Below are positions 1-5,893 of a DNA stretch of 5,893 nt, piece by piece (position 1 is the stretch's first letter; every line of letters starts with the position of its first letter). The notes beneath the pieces are model-generated. The model saw only the letters and a list, made by a program, of their open reading frames with translations, searched no databases and was not told the DNA's origin. Source of the DNA: Actinomycetes bacterium (GTDB lineage Bacteria; Actinomycetota; Acidimicrobiia; Acidimicrobiales; Palsa-688); NCBI GenBank assembly GCA_021821705.1, contig JAKACE010000133.1, positions 1 through 5,893 on the forward strand, written 5' to 3'. Both the position numbers and the translations under genes were made by a program.

Positions 1-3843
<3,843 letters not shown>

Positions 3844-3854
3844 CCTACGAGCAT

Positions 3855-3896
3855 GGCGGGCCCGAGGCCGTTGGCGGGGCTCGGCCTCGGCCCGCC
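3855..3896 (-). terminator. Strong GC hairpin in the ackA-hrpA gap (possible terminator or mRNA 3' stabiliser)
   Basis: Positions 3855-3870 pair with 3882-3896 in a 15-bp, almost all G/C stem with one bulged C and an 11-base loop (3871-3881). It starts seven bases after the ackA stop codon. No U-run follows on the minus strand (the next bases read ATGCTCGTAGG), so it is not a classical intrinsic terminator. Hairpins without U-tracts have been proposed to terminate or protect transcripts in high-GC actinobacteria. It also ends only 11 bases before the GTG at 3843, so it could limit hrpA translation if that start is used. The pairing is visible; the function is inferred. Confidence 0.45.
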
Positions 3897-3903
3897 CCCG
3901 CCT

Positions 3904-5064
3904 TCAGTGGCGCAGGAGCACCTCGCGCACGCCGCGGGCGATCTCGAGGTCCTCGCGCGCCGCCACAACGTAACAAGCCGCAGCGGAGCCGGACGGGCTG
4001 ATCTCAGCCACCTCGCCGGCGGCCTCATTGGCCTCCGGGTCGAGCCGGGCCCCGAGGAACCCGAGGCCGTCGACGGCCCGTCGGCGCACCTCGGCCGAGT
4101 GCTCTCCGATCCCCCCGGTGAAGACCAGGGCATCCAGGCCTCCCAGAGAAGCCGCCATAGCCGCAACACAGGCCCGCAGGCTGTGGAGGTAAACCTGCAT
4201 GGCCAGGGTTGCACGCTCGTCACCGGCGGCCTCCCGGGCCAGCACTTCGCGCATGTCCGCCGTCCCGGCCAGCCCGAGCAGGCCCCCTTTGCGCTCGAGG
4301 CCATCGGATATCTCCTCCACGGACAGCCCAGCGGTGTGGGCCATCCAGAGCACGAGGCCGGGGTCCACCGAGCCCGACCGGGTGGCCATCACCAGCCCCT
4401 CGAGCGGAGTGAAACCCATGGTGGTGTCGACACATCGACCTCCCGCCACCGCTGCCAGCGACGCCCCGGCACCTAGGTGGCAGGTGACGACCCGGAGCTT
4501 GCTGGGGTCGGCACGGCCCGCCATGAGCTGGCCGACGCGCCGCGATACGTAGGAGTGGTTCAGCCCGTGGAAGCCGTAGCGGCGCAGGTGCCAGCGTTGG
4601 CGCCACTCGAGCGGCAGGGCATAGGTCGACGCCCCGGCCCCGATGGTGGAGTGGAACGCGGTGTCGAAGCAGGCCACCGCCGGCACACCGGGCAGCGCCC
4701 GGCCCACGGCTTCCAGGCCGGCGACCGCCCCCGGCTGGTGCAATGGAGCCAACGGCGTGAGGAGCCTGATACGCTCCACCACCTCCTCGTCGACCAGGAC
4801 GGGTGCGGTGAGCTCGGTGCCCCCGTGCACGACGCGGTGACCTACGGCGGCATATGGCCCGTGCGGCTCTATCACCGCCCGCAGGTCGCCGTCGTCTACC
4901 CGCCCGCCCGGCGTCTCGAGGGTCTCCCCAGCCAGCAGCCGGTCCGAACCGTCCAGCACGGCCAGCTTCAGCGTGCTGGAACCGGCATTGACCACCAGGA
5001 GCCGCCCGTCGGCGGCAAGGCCGCTGTCGGGGCCGGTCTCGCCTTCTTTGTTCAGTACGGCCAC
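3904..5064 (-). CDS. ackA: Acetate kinase (acetate/propionate kinase family)
   Basis: This 386-residue protein catalyses acetyl phosphate + ADP <-> acetate + ATP in the cytoplasm; the family is usually about 400 residues. It has the ASKHA-fold signatures in order: [10 protein letters not shown] at 24-33, GHRVVHGG at 75-82, CFDTAFHST at 132-140, YGFHGLNH at 163-170, CHLGAGAS at 195-202, [11 protein letters not shown] at 226-236, FTGGIGEHS at 315-323 and AREDLEIAR at 369-377. By alignment from memory with the Methanosarcina thermophila enzyme, the catalytic residues are kept: Asn26 (N7), Arg77 (R91), His109 (H123), Asp134 (D148), His166 (H180), His196 (H208), Arg229 (R241) and Glu371 (E384). 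Several nearby positions differ from the usual consensus (Thr31 for Ser, Ala199 for Asn, GLNH for GTSH, His322 for Asn). I recall a similar [15 protein letters not shown] pattern in actinobacterial members, so this is probably a subgroup rather than decay. The GTG start overlaps the phosphoketolase end by 13 bases and has AAGGA six bases upstream. It leaves about 20 residues before the first beta strand, with no better in-frame start visible. Propionate as a substrate cannot be excluded. Confidence 0.96.
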   Translation of the reverse strand: MAVLNKEGETGPDSGLAADGRLLVVNAGSSTLKLAVLDGSDRLLAGETLETPGGRVDDGDLRAVIEPHGPYAAVGHRVVHGGTELTAPVLVDEEVVERIRLLTPLAPLHQPGAVAGLEAVGRALPGVPAVACFDTAFHSTIGAGASTYALPLEWRQRWHLRRYGFHGLNHSYVSRRVGQLMAGRADPSKLRVVTCHLGAGASLAAVAGGRCVDTTMGFTPLEGLVMATRSGSVDPGLVLWMAHTAGLSVEEISDGLERKGGLLGLAGTADMREVLAREAAGDERATLAMQVYLHSLRACVAAMAASLGGLDALVFTGGIGEHSAEVRRRAVDGLGFLGARLDPEANEAAGEVAEISPSGSAAACYVVAAREDLEIARGVREVLLRH

Positions 5065-5893
5065 TGCCAGTCCTTGATGTCCGGGAGGTCCTCTCCCTCG
5101 AAACGGGTGTAAGCGGAGGCGCGGGCCCTCTCGTCGACCATCTGCTGGCGCAGCGACGCGGCGCGAGAGCCGAGGAAGGGCACCCGGTCGATCACGTCCA
5201 TCACCAGGTGGTAGCGGTCGAGGTCGTTCAACATCACCATGTCGAACGGGGTCGTCGTCGTCCCCTCCTCCTTGTAGCCGCGCACGTGCATGTTGGCGTG
5301 GTTGGTGCGCCGGTACGTGAGCCTGTGGACTAGCCAGGGGTACCCGTGGTAGGCGAAGATCACCGGCTTGTCCTTGGTGAAGATGATGTCGAACTCGGCG
5401 TCGGACAGGCCGTGGGGATGCTCCGTCTCGGGCTGGAGCCGCATCAGGTCCACCACATTGACGACCCTCACCTTGAGCGAGGGTATGTCACAGCGCAGGA
5501 TGTCGACGGCGGCCAAGGTCTCCAGGGTCGGGATGTCGCCACAACAGGCCATGACCACGTCGGGGTCACCCTCGTCGTTGGAAGCCCAGTCCCAGATGCC
5601 TATCCCCCTGGTGCAGTGGAGCACAGCCTCGTCCATGGACAGGTAGTTCAGCGACGGCTGCTTGCCTGCCACGATGACGTTGACGTACTGGCGGCTGCGT
5701 AGGCAGTGGTCGGCCACCGAGAGCAGGCAGTTGGTGTCGGGCGGGAGGTAGACCCGGATCACCTCGGCCTTCTTGTTGACGACGTGGTCGATGAAACCGG
5801 GGTCCTGATGGGAGAAGCCGTTGTGGTCCTGGCGCCACACGTGCGACGACAACAGGTAGTTGAGCGAGGCGAGCGGCCGCCGCCAGGGTATGT
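5052..5893 (-). CDS. xfp: Xylulose-5-phosphate/fructose-6-phosphate phosphoketolase, C-terminal part (5' end outside window)
   Basis: The frame is open from the right edge to a TGA at 5052-5054, giving about 280 residues of a family normally near 800. The enzyme is thiamine-diphosphate dependent. It cleaves xylulose 5-phosphate (or fructose 6-phosphate) with phosphate to acetyl phosphate plus glyceraldehyde 3-phosphate (or erythrose 4-phosphate), the key step of the phosphoketolase pathway. The visible start reads [18 protein letters not shown], then [18 protein letters not shown]. The two histidines of HNGFSH are a conserved active-site pair in the family. [69 protein letters not shown] and [18 protein letters not shown] follow, all family hallmarks of the end of the pyrimidine-binding domain and the XFP C-terminal domain. 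The protein ends in DIKDWQWPY. Coding continues upstream of 5852, so no start lies in the window. Acetate kinase follows with a short overlap, which supports the assignment. Preference between the two sugar phosphates cannot be decided from this fragment. Confidence 0.97.
   Translation of the reverse strand, partial: IPWRRPLASLNYLLSSHVWRQDHNGFSHQDPGFIDHVVNKKAEVIRVYLPPDTNCLLSVADHCLRSRQYVNVIVAGKQPSLNYLSMDEAVLHCTRGIGIWDWASNDEGDPDVVMACCGDIPTLETLAAVDILRCDIPSLKVRVVNVVDLMRLQPETEHPHGLSDAEFDIIFTKDKPVIFAYHGYPWLVHRLTYRRTNHANMHVRGYKEEGTTTTPFDMVMLNDLDRYHLVMDVIDRVPFLGSRAASLRQQMVDERARASAYTRFEGEDLPDIKDWQWPY
5071..5075 (-). promoter_or_regulatory. Ribosome-binding site of ackA, inside the end of xfp
   Basis: On the minus strand AAGGA stands six bases before the GTG at 5064-5062, an ordinary Shine-Dalgarno spacing. 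It lies within the codons for the phosphoketolase C-terminus (Ile-Lys-Asp). This supports the GTG as the acetate kinase start and suggests translational coupling of the two genes. Confidence 0.7.

Noticed and set aside
4477..5112. 211-codon plus-strand open frame
   Set aside because: It lies opposite the conserved N-terminal half of acetate kinase and spans the xfp-ackA junction, as expected for a chance antisense frame.
5251..5262. Short (GTC)4 triplet run in xfp
   Set aside because: It encodes the Thr run in GTTTTPFDM, close to the usual family sequence at this place, and is too short to be a meaningful microsatellite.
5346..5702. 118-codon plus-strand open frame
   Set aside because: It is antisense to the strongly conserved phosphoketolase C-terminal domain, with no independent support.

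Overview
All the coding sequence I can support lies on the minus strand, which reads xfp -> ackA -> hrpA. The genes are nearly contiguous and cover almost the whole window. The DNA is strongly GC-rich with G/C-biased third codon positions, and ackA uses a GTG start. The proteins most resemble actinobacterial versions of their families (from memory of family sequences, no search run). A high-GC actinomycetote, possibly an uncultured one, is the best guess; the exact group cannot be read from this window.

Region by region: positions 5893-5052 (minus) hold the C-terminal third of a xylulose-5-phosphate/fructose-6-phosphate phosphoketolase, with its N-terminus outside the window. Its last 13 bases overlap an acetate kinase gene (5064-3904), whose likely ribosome-binding site AAGGA lies inside the phosphoketolase coding sequence. 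A 60-base gap (3844-3903) follows and contains a strong GC hairpin. From 3843 to the left edge runs a large DEAH-box helicase of the HrpA family, open for about 1281 codons without a stop. Comparison with the family suggests only a few dozen C-terminal residues are missing.

The first two genes form an energy-yielding pair. Phosphoketolase cleaves a ketose phosphate with inorganic phosphate to acetyl phosphate, and acetate kinase turns acetyl phosphate plus ADP into acetate plus ATP. The overlap suggests coupled translation. HrpA is an RNA helicase with no metabolic link to the pair; it may share the transcript or be separated by the hairpin.

I do not see a new biological system here. The points most worth a second look are a roughly 67-residue acidic plus Gly/Ala-rich insertion between the two RecA domains of HrpA, flanked by a near-perfect 15-base direct repeat; the hairpin next to an uncertain hrpA start; and several substitutions at usually conserved acetate kinase positions. 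No tRNA, rRNA, mobile element, CRISPR array or long noncoding stretch was seen.
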